Positions 49,901 through 58,800 of a DNA stretch of 64,000 bases are shown here, piece after piece. The position numbers were made by a program, and so were the translations under genes. How positions within the stretch are numbered: position 1 is the first letter of the stretch; each line of letters begins with the position of its first letter. The stretch is from contig JAFCMP010000527.1 in assembly GCA_017506865.1 (NCBI GenBank), positions 620,001 through 684,000 of the forward strand. The letters are read 5' to 3'. This DNA comes from Tribonema minus (lineage: Eukaryota > Sar > Xanthophyceae > Tribonematales > Tribonemataceae). The notes beneath the pieces were generated by a model. That model did no database searches. It saw only the letters and a program-made list of their open reading frames with translations, and was not told the origin of the DNA.

Positions 49901-52900
49901 GCCAGGTCGCCGGCGCTGTAAATGCAACGCTGACTTTTGTGCACTACAGTGTTTGTATGTATGATTATGTGCTGTGGTGTGCTGCTGAGCATAGATGTAG
50001 GGTTAAATTTTAGCAAAATGACGCTTTGTATCGTACATGTAGGTGTATGGGTTTGATGCGGCGCACAATTGTGCTAAAACACCAGTGACATCACAGTGAC
50101 ACTTGATGAGGTTCTAGACTTGGCAGCTGTGTGTATGCGACTGTGGACTCAGGCAGCGGCAGTGCGTTCATGGCTGCGCACCGCGTGCAGCAACAACAAA
50201 TATGCACACAACCTTGAAGTACGCGATTGTGATGAAGACCTGAGACGTGATACTTGAGGCAAACCCCCTGTGTTGTAGCTGTATCTGATTGCATCCCAGT
50301 TGACACGCTAGTTACCCCATCTTTCTTGTGATGATGACTCTCTCTCTGCAGCCCCCTTCTTCCCTTGTGTCATATCACGAATACAAGTTTTGCGTCCTCA
50401 TCATTTCTGTATGTGCTGTGTGATTACAGACGGCGCAAGCCAATCCGAAGTATGCAAACGTGATCAAGATGGAAAACCTGTACTTCTTCAAGCACACCAT
50501 TGGGCTGCGCGACGTGCCCGTTCTTGAGGACTACGTTCTACAGGTATGTATGTATATTCATACTTTAGAAGTACTTGAAGTAAATCAGTTACTAGCATTC
50601 TAGTAATCTGCAAGCGCGATGACGCTTCAATGCGCATGACTACTGCTGCTGTTGTACATGAGGGTTGGAAAAAGAATTACTTCGAAGTACATGGTATGAA
50701 AGCGGAGAAGATGCTGTGAAGGCTCATATCAGATACTTCTCTATATATGCATGCAAATGGTTGAGGACTATGTTTTGCAGGTAGGTGCCATATCAGGATG
50801 ATGGCCATGCACTTTATGTAGGTGATATGCACACACGTCGCAGGGTCGCGCGCTTTGTGCCAGTTTCTTCATCGAGGTATAGAAGGGTACATGATTGGAG
50901 CATGGCTGCACTCTACAATACTGATTACGTAGGCATGGCCAATGCTGGGGCTGATTGCAGTGTGCCCTGCTCCCCACTGTCAATAACATGTCTAGCCACA
51001 CGTCCTCAAGCCCTTCTCTTCAGCTGTTCATGGCGCTGCATAGCCCCCGTGTGCACAGCGCAGCACTCCACACTCTGTCATCCTAAACAAAAGCATTCAC
51101 TTTAGACAAAAAAGCACTGGATGTTTTGACACCACGCGCCACAACTGCCACTGCACTGAAACTTGAAGTACCTGATTGCAGTTCATGATTCTGCTCTCAG
51201 GACATGCACGCTGTGTTTTCAGGTGCTGAATGCTGACTCAAAGCTGGCGTGAATTAATGTATTCATTCATTTAAGGCCACAAGACAGCCAGCTCGGCGTC
51301 CGACTCAAGGACTCGACTTGAGGCGTTCATGCTGCTGCTGCTGCTGCCCCTGCACGTGACAGGCGAGCTCCAACTTTGACACCACCAGCCAGAACTACCT
51401 GGAGTGGGTGTTGAGGTGCCAGTTCCCGCACGCAATGGCGTTTTTTGCCAGAATCGAGGAGCTGGTGGCTTCCGTTGGGGCACAGGTGCGTCACTTCAAC
51501 TAGGGTTAGCAAAACTTCAATCAGGGTTAACCAAACATCCGGATGCATGTTGAGGTTGCTTTTGTCAGGGCAGTGCACCACGTCAGCTTGGGTTAACCTA
51601 GCCATAGTCCAGATGCATGTTGATCGTATCTGGTGATCGTTGATGATTGCTTCATGCACTTGAACGTGCCTGTGCCTAACCCTGACCCTAAGTATGTGCT
51701 GCATCAACTACATAGCGTCATTGTCTGACAACAGCAAACTGCAATTTACTGCACTTGGGCGAAGACACCATCTGATGTCATACTGCCAAGCATTCATTTT
51801 GGTGGCTCATCATCTCACGGCTCTTATTCTGGTCATCAGCAATGAAAACCCAACTCGGTCAACAACAAAAACGCACTGATGCTTTATTTTGAACAAATTT
51901 AGGGCGAGCCCACATGTTTTTCTTAGGCAGCATTGCTGGTTTCGCCTGTGCTTATGGTTTGTGAATCATGTGAATGAAAAGTCACTTTAGACCCTGTGCT
52001 TAGTTCAACACATGCGTTTGGGATTGGGGGTCCGGTGGAGGGTTCTGTAGGTCTTAGAGGTAGGGTTAGGGTCAGGGTTAGGGCTAGGGTTATCATTGAG
52101 GGTACTGTAGGTTTACCGGCCATTTCTCTTCGTGCTGCGTTGCTGAAAACTCTGCAGCGCAACCACAATTGTGGCCGCCACAAGTGCATCGCTTTTTTTT
52201 TGCGTTTCCTGCTCAAGGACAGTTGTGCAAGACATTATGCATGCTGATTCCCTTCAGTGACCTCCAACGTGCTTGACCACTGGGCTCCATTGTCAGGAGC
52301 TGTGTTGGCTTTTGTTGATGGCAGCACTTACAAATTCACGAACCGTACAGAGGTGCGTGTAATTTCACCTCGCCTTGCGTATACCAAAATGCTCTTCGTG
52401 TGCGCTTGCTTGCCATGATGGATGGCCAGAATATGAGCACCTGCCACTCATTGCGAATCTTGCGTCTTCTTGCACCCACTTCCACCTTATCAACAGGACG
52501 TCCCGTACCACGAGCCCAAGAAGAATCTGGATGCCATGCTCAAGAGGCACCTGGATGAAAAAACGGTGCCTGATGGCCTCAAGCTCATCTACGCACGCAT
52601 GAACAAGCACCTGAGCAAGGAATCGTGCCTGTTACCGGTGAGCCACTTGAGGTTTTAAGTACGAGTGTGTGTTCTTCAAGTCTCTTCACATGAACGTTAG
52701 AGTGAGTGAAGGCGGCTTGTGCTTGTGCAGGCCTCAAAGTCACCTTTGTGCTTTGAGCTTTGTGCATTCAACTGAACTTTAACACATTTGGTGCTACTGG
52801 GGGATGGAATCTTTCACCTCCACTAGGGTGCTGAAGTCGCTTCACACGAACCTGAGTGAAGGCCGCTTGTGCGCGCCTGAAAGTCACCTTCGTGCGCTTG

Positions 52901-55140
52901 ATTATGCTGCGAGATGGTCTGTTGCTGCTGGGAATGAATGCTTGCACCTCCTAGCAGTATAGGGCATGCAATGAACACAAATGTGTGTTGCTCGGAGACA
53001 CTCACACCACACCAGCTGTGACTCCTGGCTATACTTTGCTTCATGCTGTATTGAATGTGGTATTGCACCGCAACCAGCCCGCTGACCTCACAGTTTTGAG
53101 TGGTTCATGCGAAGCGGTCTTTGTGCTGCTGCATGCTTCGCAAACCTAGTACTTCATAGTTTTTTTGTGTTGCACGCACTTCAAGTAGTAGTTGTATCCT
53201 TACTTATTTTGCATGGGATGGTCCTGCAATCAGCGGCAGTGGACCTAAAGCGCTCATGTGAAGACTATTGACAAGTGCGTTTGTTGGTTTCTGATTGGGA
53301 ACATTTTCGTTCTTGTGCCTGTGGAGCTGCATGACAGCTTCCCTCGGATGCTAATGACATACATCATATTTTAAAGTACTGAAGTAGTGCAATACGCACA
53401 GTATTGCATTGCATTGCTCACCAAAACCTGCGCATTGAACTTGTGGTCTGCAGGTGCTCTGGGACCACCTGAACGACATGCTTTTTGCACAGTTCAGCCG
53501 CTACGAAGAGCTGTGCCACGTGTGCTACGGCTTCAAGATGGTGCCATCTGCCTCTCAGGTGAGCTCACGATTGCATCTGGTGGCACTTGGGGTATACATT
53601 GAAGTATGTTCTACCGTGCATATGTTCTACCGTGCATTTTAGCTTGCCAGCTCAGTGCTGACCTGCTGCTTGGAGCAATACCAGACACTGCAACTCGGCA
53701 GTTGGCGGAGTGAGCTGACAGCGAGGTTGCCTGTGGTGCCCTGGTGTGCCTCCTTCCGTGAGTGTTTGACGCTTAATACTTCAAGTCGCACTGACGCTTG
53801 TCGTGCAACGCTCACCTAGTTGTTCAGCAGTTGATGAAGTGCGTCTGTGATGACACACTCTGATGATAATTGTACGGCATTAAGTGCTGAGAGGATGCAT
53901 AAAGCTGAAAGATGGGCTTGATGATGTTTAGAATGCTGTTGTATTATTCAAACTAGAAGGGCTTGTTTACATTCTTGAAAGTACAAGTGCTTGAGCATTG
54001 GTACAAGACGCAGACAACTTGCAGCAAGCATTGCATCAGTCACATACACCCAAAAAGCGTGAACCACCATTCAGTGCTTGTTTACACTTCTCACTGTACA
54101 AGTGCTGGAGCATTGGTGTAAGACGTACCGTAGATCACGGAGTATAAACCCCCCCTCTTGTACAAGACCCCCCCATCGTATACTGTAGTTTGAGACCCTC
54201 CGTCTCCCTAGGAGGTGTCTGTGTGTACGCAAGACCGGGGGTATGCTGTGTAAGACCGGGGTAAGCACGTGTTGTATAAGACCGGGGTTGTACATAGACA
54301 AACATGGCAGTTATGCAAACTCCAAGTCGCTTCGGCATAATTCAGCGCGAGGGACAAGTTGTGGTGCAGCGCGAAAGCAGGTGGTGCGAGCTGAGTTACA
54401 CTGCGCAGTGCCTCTGCAGCCGTGAGTTTTTAGGGCCAAGGGCGTGTTTGAACCAGGCGTGCTAGGGTAGGAGCTGTAGAACGTTCATTTGTGGCCTGCT
54501 GCTTGGCAGTAGCTGTGTGCAGCAGTATATATCTGCGATATATGCTGCCGCAGCCACTCACGCGCGTGCAAGACGGGGGGTACGTTGTTTAAGACCCCCC
54601 CCCCCGTATAAGACCCCCCGTCTTTCGAACACGGGCCTCGCAACGTGCTAAAACGGGGGGGTTTTATACTCCGTGATCTACGGTAGACACCTTGCAGCAA
54701 TCGTTGTATCAGTCACGTGCGTCCAAACAGCGAGAATCATCAATCCAGCACGTGATCACAGCAAGCGCTTTCCGCTGCTACAACCCGCCAATCAGGTGAA
54801 ACGCGTGGCCAACCTCATCGGCGGCGGCAGCGGCAGCGGCGGCAACACGGCAGCGACACACGCCAGCAGCGGCGGCGCCTCAGACAACCTGGACCAACCC
54901 GACACCCCAATCTCCCCAAACGCGTCCCCTGGTGCCAGCTCCATGTCCTCTTTGGGGTGGAACGGGGCCCCCTCCTCTGCCGCAATGGGGGATTCCTCTG
55001 GGCACAGGGGGCACCGCCCCAGCAGCAAGTCGAGGAACTCCAACTTTGGGTCCTCGGATCTGGGGGGGTCGTATGGGGGGGAGATGCTGTCCAGGGGGTC
55101 CAGTGCTAGCGGCCCTTCGCTGCAGGGGGGGCGCCGCTAG
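31579..55140 (+). CDS. SEC3: Exocyst complex subunit Sec3 (EXOC1)
   Basis: A 24-exon gene encoding about 1105 residues. Exons: 31579-31698, 32518-32673, 33440-33646, 35152-35343, 36210-36383, 37075-37203, 37868-37930, 38487-38633, 39080-39208, 39553-39603, 40511-40686, 41752-41851, 43896-43949, 44887-45057, 46015-46110, 46812-47006, 48026-48166, 48526-48618, 49513-49608, 50430-50543, 51363-51485, 52497-52637, 53454-53558, 54796-55140. All junctions are phase 0 except the phase-2 one after 40686. Sec3 tethers secretory vesicles at the plasma membrane. Supporting blocks: PH-like phosphoinositide-binding fold (SWPIQTL, VYTWEA, EVLWVILSLRRAL, about 75-270); the early coiled coil (LVSILDDIDDQLAVMEGWL, MAPIERQNNALDVQWRNYRA); helical blocks (KTDAKRPGVLAPFAKLPSLV, ANPKYANVIKMENLYFFKHT, MNKHLSKESCLLP). 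The tail after about 1000 is Gly/Ser-rich. The start is uncertain: ATG 32599 or an upstream exon are alternatives. Exons C, H and S end in GC donors. Confidence 0.85.
31640..32010 (+). repeat. Three-copy donor-spanning repeat at Sec3 exon 1, with CAG runs
   Basis: Units of about 140 bp carry gagtctacag, a CAG run, then a gtgatgg donor-like site and acatgcttgaag. They lie at about 31650-31730 (true exon end), 31801-31870 and 31938-32005. The true exon ends in a poly-Gln run. In the third copy the CAG run has grown and the donor has decayed to cattgg. Confidence 0.8.
33620..34435 (+). repeat. Donor-spanning decay ladder after Sec3 exon 3
   Basis: The true exon end is ggccgcaacgctcag followed by the GC donor gcgagt at 33647. 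Copies lie at about 33735, 33853, 33983, 34111, 34230 and 34398, spaced 110-170 bp. The first two intron copies keep ctcag|gcgagt exactly; later ones degrade stepwise. The spacer sequence is G-rich with degenerate ggttaggg units. Confidence 0.85.
35330..35665 (+). repeat. Two-copy donor-spanning repeat after Sec3 exon 4
   Basis: About 165 bp starting at the exon end (tgtgcaaggtgcgcgctgca, 35335) is repeated from about 35505 (tgtgcaaaggtgtgcgctgc). The shared downstream block contains gtggccaaggcagcctcatg at 35445 and 35600. The intron copy keeps the aag|gtg junction. Confidence 0.8.
37921..38055 (+). repeat. Two-copy donor-spanning repeat after Sec3 exon 7
   Basis: A unit of about 68 bp starting at gagcttgaggtatgtatggg (true exon end and donor, 37923) is repeated at about 37991 as cagctcaaggtatgtatggg, each followed by gtatacaa and a block with agtacagtaggt. 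Confidence 0.8.
38975..39079 (+). repeat. Decoy copy of acceptor plus start of Sec3 exon 9
   Basis: The acceptor gtgccaacag and the first 57 bases of exon 9 (MQRDMAPIERQNN region) occur once at 38971-39037 and again at 39071-39136. Only the second copy continues into the full exon. The first runs into a stop (cagtcaacttaa) with no good donor, so it is a decoy or dead exon start. Confidence 0.85.
39615..39835 (+). repeat. Two-copy tandem repeat in intron after Sec3 exon 10
   Basis: A unit of about 105 bp (tgaacttcaa...ttattgcacttgattcc...ccgcaagct) occurs at about 39620-39720 and 39721-39830. It begins a few bases after the exon's donor, not across it. Confidence 0.75.
40120..40520 (+). repeat. 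Acceptor-spanning decoy ladder before Sec3 exon 11
   Basis: The true exon start is ccag|gaaattgtgctgaagagc at 40511. Four upstream copies of pyrimidine tract plus exon start lie at about 40136 (gaaatcgtgctgaactgc), 40222 (gaaattgtgctgaagagc), 40310 (gaaatggtgctgaagagc) and 40400 (gaaattgtaccgaagagc). They are separated by C runs (28 C at 40190-40217) and cactcactcac arrays. In the true exon the shared part continues as a coding frame; in the copies it runs into the tcactcac array. Confidence 0.9.
40586..41065 (+). repeat. Donor-spanning decay ladder after Sec3 exon 11
   Basis: About 105 bp of the exon end plus donor (cgggcacacttga..., aacc/aactttgaa|gtgagt) at 40586-40695 recurs at about 40785-40893 with the frame and donor still readable. 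It appears again, strongly decayed, at about 40975-41055. Confidence 0.85.
41058..41216 (+). repeat. Two-copy tandem repeat, unit about 78 bp
   Basis: The unit gctcaccttaatgac(a/g)aaga through ggtattgtcaa occurs at 41060 and 41137 with a few changes. It lies in the intron after Sec3 exon 11, just past the donor ladder. Confidence 0.9.
41815..42135 (+). repeat. Donor-spanning decay ladder after Sec3 exon 12
   Basis: The exon end actggcgatggtgccacaca...ctgcag|gtgcgc (41820-41857) is followed by three further units at about 41905, 41990 and 42075. Each has ggcgatggcgccac, ctgcag or ctgccg, and a gt, then a shared gagtttgagtagactgcgca block. Spacing is about 85-90 bp. Confidence 0.85.
43180..43300. 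repeat. Cluster of short palindromic motifs
   Basis: A stretch rich in self-complementary words: gccgattgtagtcgg, aaccggttataaccggtt-like (gccggttataaccggt), gactattgtcgac and cgactaaagtcgg. It lies in a long Sec3 intron. It could be a fragment of a mobile element or a structured region; I cannot assign it. Confidence 0.5.
45690..46030 (+). repeat. Acceptor-side repeats before Sec3 exon 15
   Basis: The true acceptor region (gctgcag|tttgcgcggagcagtg, 46008-46030) has degenerate relatives upstream: ctgcggtttgtgcggagcgg (45694), gctgctgaagtttgcgcagc (45751) and gctgccgcgatttgcggtga (about 45819). The spacers also repeat (tgtggtgccgagcac, gactgacttgtcatcaatg). Confidence 0.7.
46050..46335 (+). 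repeat. Donor-spanning repeats after Sec3 exon 15
   Basis: The exon end tgggcgcggaaccacgcgga through gagaccag|gtgcgt (46066-46116) recurs at 46163-46215 (tgggcgcagaaccacgtgga, donor lost to caattgcgt). It appears again, weaker, at about 46282-46325 (tgttcgcatcatgcgaaacc). Confidence 0.75.
46640..46860 (+). repeat. Decoy acceptor copy before Sec3 exon 16
   Basis: The exon start cagctgctggtgccacaggc and the following codons (46809-46850) have an upstream copy at 46676-46720 (cagctactggtgccgcaggc). Each is preceded by a gccgccgcc/ctgctgctg run. The upstream copy soon reaches a stop (ctcgcataa). Confidence 0.85.
46980..47480 (+). repeat. Donor-spanning repeats after Sec3 exon 16
   Basis: The exon end ggagagatcattgat|gtgagtgg (46992-47014) is followed by copies at about 47095 (ggagagatcatcaatgtgag), 47230 (ggtaaatcattgatgacatg) and 47420 (ggcgagaccatgtagagcgt). 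Each is followed by a ttgaagt block and a gcagtgmgagtgagg-like block. Confidence 0.75.
49535..49790 (+). repeat. Two-copy donor-spanning repeat after Sec3 exon 19
   Basis: The exon end cagcaccttgagcag and GC donor gcaagtgcgatga (49594-49621) recur at about 49711-49745 as gcatcttgagcag followed by gcgagtgcgatga, then the shared gaagtatgacgcttgagga. The copy also has a partial duplication of its own (catcttgagcatcttgagca). Confidence 0.85.
54125..54685. mobile_element. Short non-autonomous TIR element with C/G runs, in last Sec3 intron
   Basis: The ends are inverted repeats. taccgtagatcacggagtat at 54126 is matched on the other strand by atactccgtgatctacggta ending 54685, 23 bases perfect and then running into C (left) or G (right) runs. 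The inside has repeated gtataagacc plus cccccc or gggg units and no ORF. The flanks both read gac (54122-54124 and 54686-54688), a possible 3-bp target duplication. A nearby tandem copy of the host sequence without the element (about 53985-54040) supports the borders. Confidence 0.75.
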
Positions 55141-55238
55141 CCTGTGGCAGTTGGCACGTTTTCTTGCAGTTCAGAAGAGCGTTTGTTTGTATGAGCTGCT
55201 GCGGCTTTAGAGGGCTGGCGCTGTCAGGCATGTGCCGA

Positions 55239-55243
55239 TGTAA
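55239..55243 (+). terminator. Candidate TGTAA polyadenylation signal of Sec3
   Basis: tgtaa lies 99 bases after the Sec3 stop. TGTAA is the known poly(A) signal in chlamydomonadalean algae; use here is inferred. The rest of 55141-55807 shows no gene and probably holds the 3' ends of Sec3 and of the retrotransposon. Confidence 0.35.
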
Positions 55244-55807
55244 TCATGTATTGCGTTCATTGTACCTGTTGATGCATCTCATCTTTCAGCGGTGTTTCAT
55301 GGCGGATGTGTGCGCTTTGCCGCATATACTTTTGAACGATGTGCTGCCAGCAAATGCGCTCATGGTATTGATCATCACAATGAGCATTCTCGCTTGGCCA
55401 ACGTTTAGCTTTGATGTGCTCAGAGTATCACAGCCCTCAACTATATTGGGCAGGCGATGGTAGTATGGTCATACATTTATGTTAGCTTGAGAAAAAATCC
55501 GCCTTCCACTTGTTACCGACATCAAGTCCATTTAAAAGTACATGAGGGGAGGACCCCGAGATGCCATTTGGCGGCGGCGGCGTTTGAGTGGTTGTCGTTG
55601 CGACACTTTCAGACTGTCATACGACATGTAGATTCCTTACAGCTAGATGCCAATCATCTGGGCTTTTTCGCGCCCCGCGAGAATTAATAAAAAGTACATG
55701 ATGAATTTCGTACGGATGTAGGTATGTACGTATGGACTTGTATTTATAAAGGCCCAAGGGAGGCCGGGTTGCCTATGCAATCGAAAAGCTTGCGTCAACG
55801 CAGCAGC

Positions 55808-58800
55808 CTAGTCTGCGCTGTGCCCTAGGAGCTTGGATACCGGCGCCGCAACACAGCCCAGCATTCGCGCTCCACGTGTGTACGCCATGACGCGCTCCGC
55901 CAACTCCCGCGCCAGCGATATGCTCAGCTCAATGAGGATCTGACGCTTAGCTAACCCGGCCTTGCGTAACACATCTGCCTTCCCCCCCCCTGAGCACAGT
56001 GCTGAGTGCATTGCCAACTCCTTAACAAAAAGGCTTGTCTGCTTGCCCAGCCGTCCGTACGACTCCTGCACGAATGGCACAAAAGCCCAAGATGACGTCA
56101 AGGTGCCGGTGTGGTGCTTGACCTTCGCGTCCTCCCCCACCCCAGCAGCATAGCCGTCCGTTTTCGAGGCATTTGTTTTGCCTGTCAGGTACGAGCTCGC
56201 TGTGGGCGCGCGCACACTTGTGTCTAGCACTATTCCCTTGTTACGGTATGCACTGCTAAAGTGCAGACACCCTGGGTCAATGACTGTGTCCGCCCGATAC
56301 CCCGGTACCTTGAAGACGCTAGCGTCCTCATTGCGGACAATAGAGACATGGTGCTGTCTCAAGATGCGCTGCAGGCACCGCTTTTGGGCAGTGTGTGTCG
56401 CGTTGTGCCCCCGTATGTGCTGGCTGGGGCAGCTGATCGCATGCGTGGAGGTGGGGCTCACATCACTGCACCGCCATGGGCACACCTCGCCCTGTATGCC
56501 CCACCCGTCTATGAAGATCGCAATCAAAATCATCGTTGCTGCTGCCATACTGGACATGGGCGCCGCACCCGGGCGGTCATTGGCAGTGGGTGGCACGCTC
56601 ATCCACGCCATTGCCCCGGACGCACGCTGGCTGCGCAGCTGCGCCAGGACCCGTGCGCTAGCCTGTTGGCGGCGGCGGCTGGTGTCGCGCGAGTCACCAA
56701 TAGGTGCAGCCTGCGTCGGCTTGCCCACGGCACCAGCCGAGGCAGCCTCTAGGTCCTCCACCAGGCAATCCTCGTATTGACGTCGAAGAACATTTGAAAG
56801 GCCGGCTTGTAGTCCGTGCGTGAAGTGACCGCGCCGGCGGCGGGGCACTACCTTCCTGCAGATCTCGTCAGCATAGGCCTCCCAGTCGTCGTCGTCGTCC
56901 TCCTGCCCGCCGCTGCAGCTGCTTTCTTCCGCGCTAGTTTGTGTTTTAGCGGGCGTGGAAGGGGCAGCCGCGGCAGCGGCTTGAGGGCCAGGTACGGTCG
57001 CCGCCGCAGCGGCCGCCTCGGCGCCACTGGCAGGCACAATGCCGTGGGTGTGTGGGGCTGGCTCAGTGGTCACTGTCTCCGTGACGGCAGTTGCGGCGTA
57101 GATCGCTTGCACCGCAGTGGGGAGCGTCGACGCTGCGGCCGTCGTATCTGCTGCCCACCGTAGCAACGATGCTGGGAGCTGCTCGGCCACAGCTGTGCGT
57201 GATTTTTCGCCGCCATCAGCTGTCAGCGCTCGCGTAGAGCGTCGCACGGCCTCGATGATTGGCGGCAGTCCCTGGTCCTCGCGTATTGCGCATGAGTGCT
57301 GCGCGAACCAGGTGACTGCGCCGTGTTCGTCAGTGCCGAGCCTCAGGGCCCCTGCTGCCACAGTGGCATGAATTATTGCCGGCCTCAGTGTTGTGCATGC
57401 CTGGGCCGTGTATGCGGCTGGTGCCAGTAGCCCCAAAAGCGGCATGCCCAGACCGCCTCGTCGCTCCGGCAACCGTGACGCCCGCAGTGGCACTGCGATG
57501 TCCGTGAGTTCTGGCGGGCCCAAGCGCGGCAATACCAGCACGCTGCCACGGCTGGCTTCCTCATTGTCACCAGCAGTGCAGGCGGCCAGCAGGTGTGACT
57601 TCATGGCTGCCGCGGTAGAGCAGCCGTGCAGATGCAGCATGCGTTCGAGCGTCCATGCACAGAACCCGTCAAACGCGTGCAACCATGTCTCACTCAAAGC
57701 CGTGTCAACGACCCGAGCTAAGAAGCCCATGCGCTTCGTCAGTGACCTGCGTAGAATGAACTGTGCTGCCTGTAGGTGATGCCGCGCCATTCCAGCTAGC
57801 TGCCACGACAATCGCCATGTCCCTGCGTCGACAAGATGCTTGCTCATGGCAGCGTGCACATAGGCTGGGTGCCCTACCGGTACCCCGACCGATGTAAAGC
57901 CCTGACTGGATTCTGGCATGGTGGTGTCCACAAACGGTATGTCAAGGGCGCGCAGGCGTGCTCTGGCCGCTTCATCAAACACTGTGCCGCGCATGGCGAT
58001 GGCCAGCGACTTGTCTGGTCGAACGCGTAGGCCCCCTGCCGCCAGCCGGCGGATCACCTCTGCCACCCCAGCGGCCGCTGCATCGTCGAAGTAGGCAGCC
58101 TGCAGCACGTTGAGGTCATCCAGGAAAGCGCAGTGCGGGGCTGGCGGTTCCGCTGTGCTGTGGCCGTAGGCCGGCATACTGCCGGGCGTCGCATTCACTC
58201 CATCAGGGTAGAAGAGTAGGAAGGCCGCTGCCACTGCAAAGTACAGCGGCCCTAGAGGGTCACCTTGCTGGCACCCTAGGTGGGAGCAGATAATGCGAGC
58301 TTCACCGTTCACCTCCACCCGCATCTCTGGGGCAGTGTCACCACAGTATACGGACTCAAAGTGCGGGAGCAGCTCCGGACAGAAGAGCATAAGCCCCCGC
58401 ACAATGGCGGCGCGATCCACACTGTTAAATGCGTTCTCACAGTCCAGTTGGATAGTGGTGCCATACAGCTCGTGCCACACGCGCGCGCGCGCTGCCACAT
58501 GCTCGACGCCAGACCGGTATCCTACGCCAAACTGCGACATGGAGGCCAGCAGCCCCGATATCTTGCCCTTGACACTCCGTGCCGCTGTGGACCCGAGGAG
58601 TCTGCGCCAGACACTGGAGCAGGCGATCGGACGCCGCTTCTGTCCTATGCCTGAGAGGGCCGCGGCGCGGAGAAGCCGTTGCGATTGCTCCGGCAGCAGT
58701 TCGGGCTCAACAAGCAGCGTCGTGAACACCTTGGCCAGGTGATGGGCGAATGCCGGTTCCATCACATCTGATTCTGAATCACCAGCTAGTCCTGGCGAGG

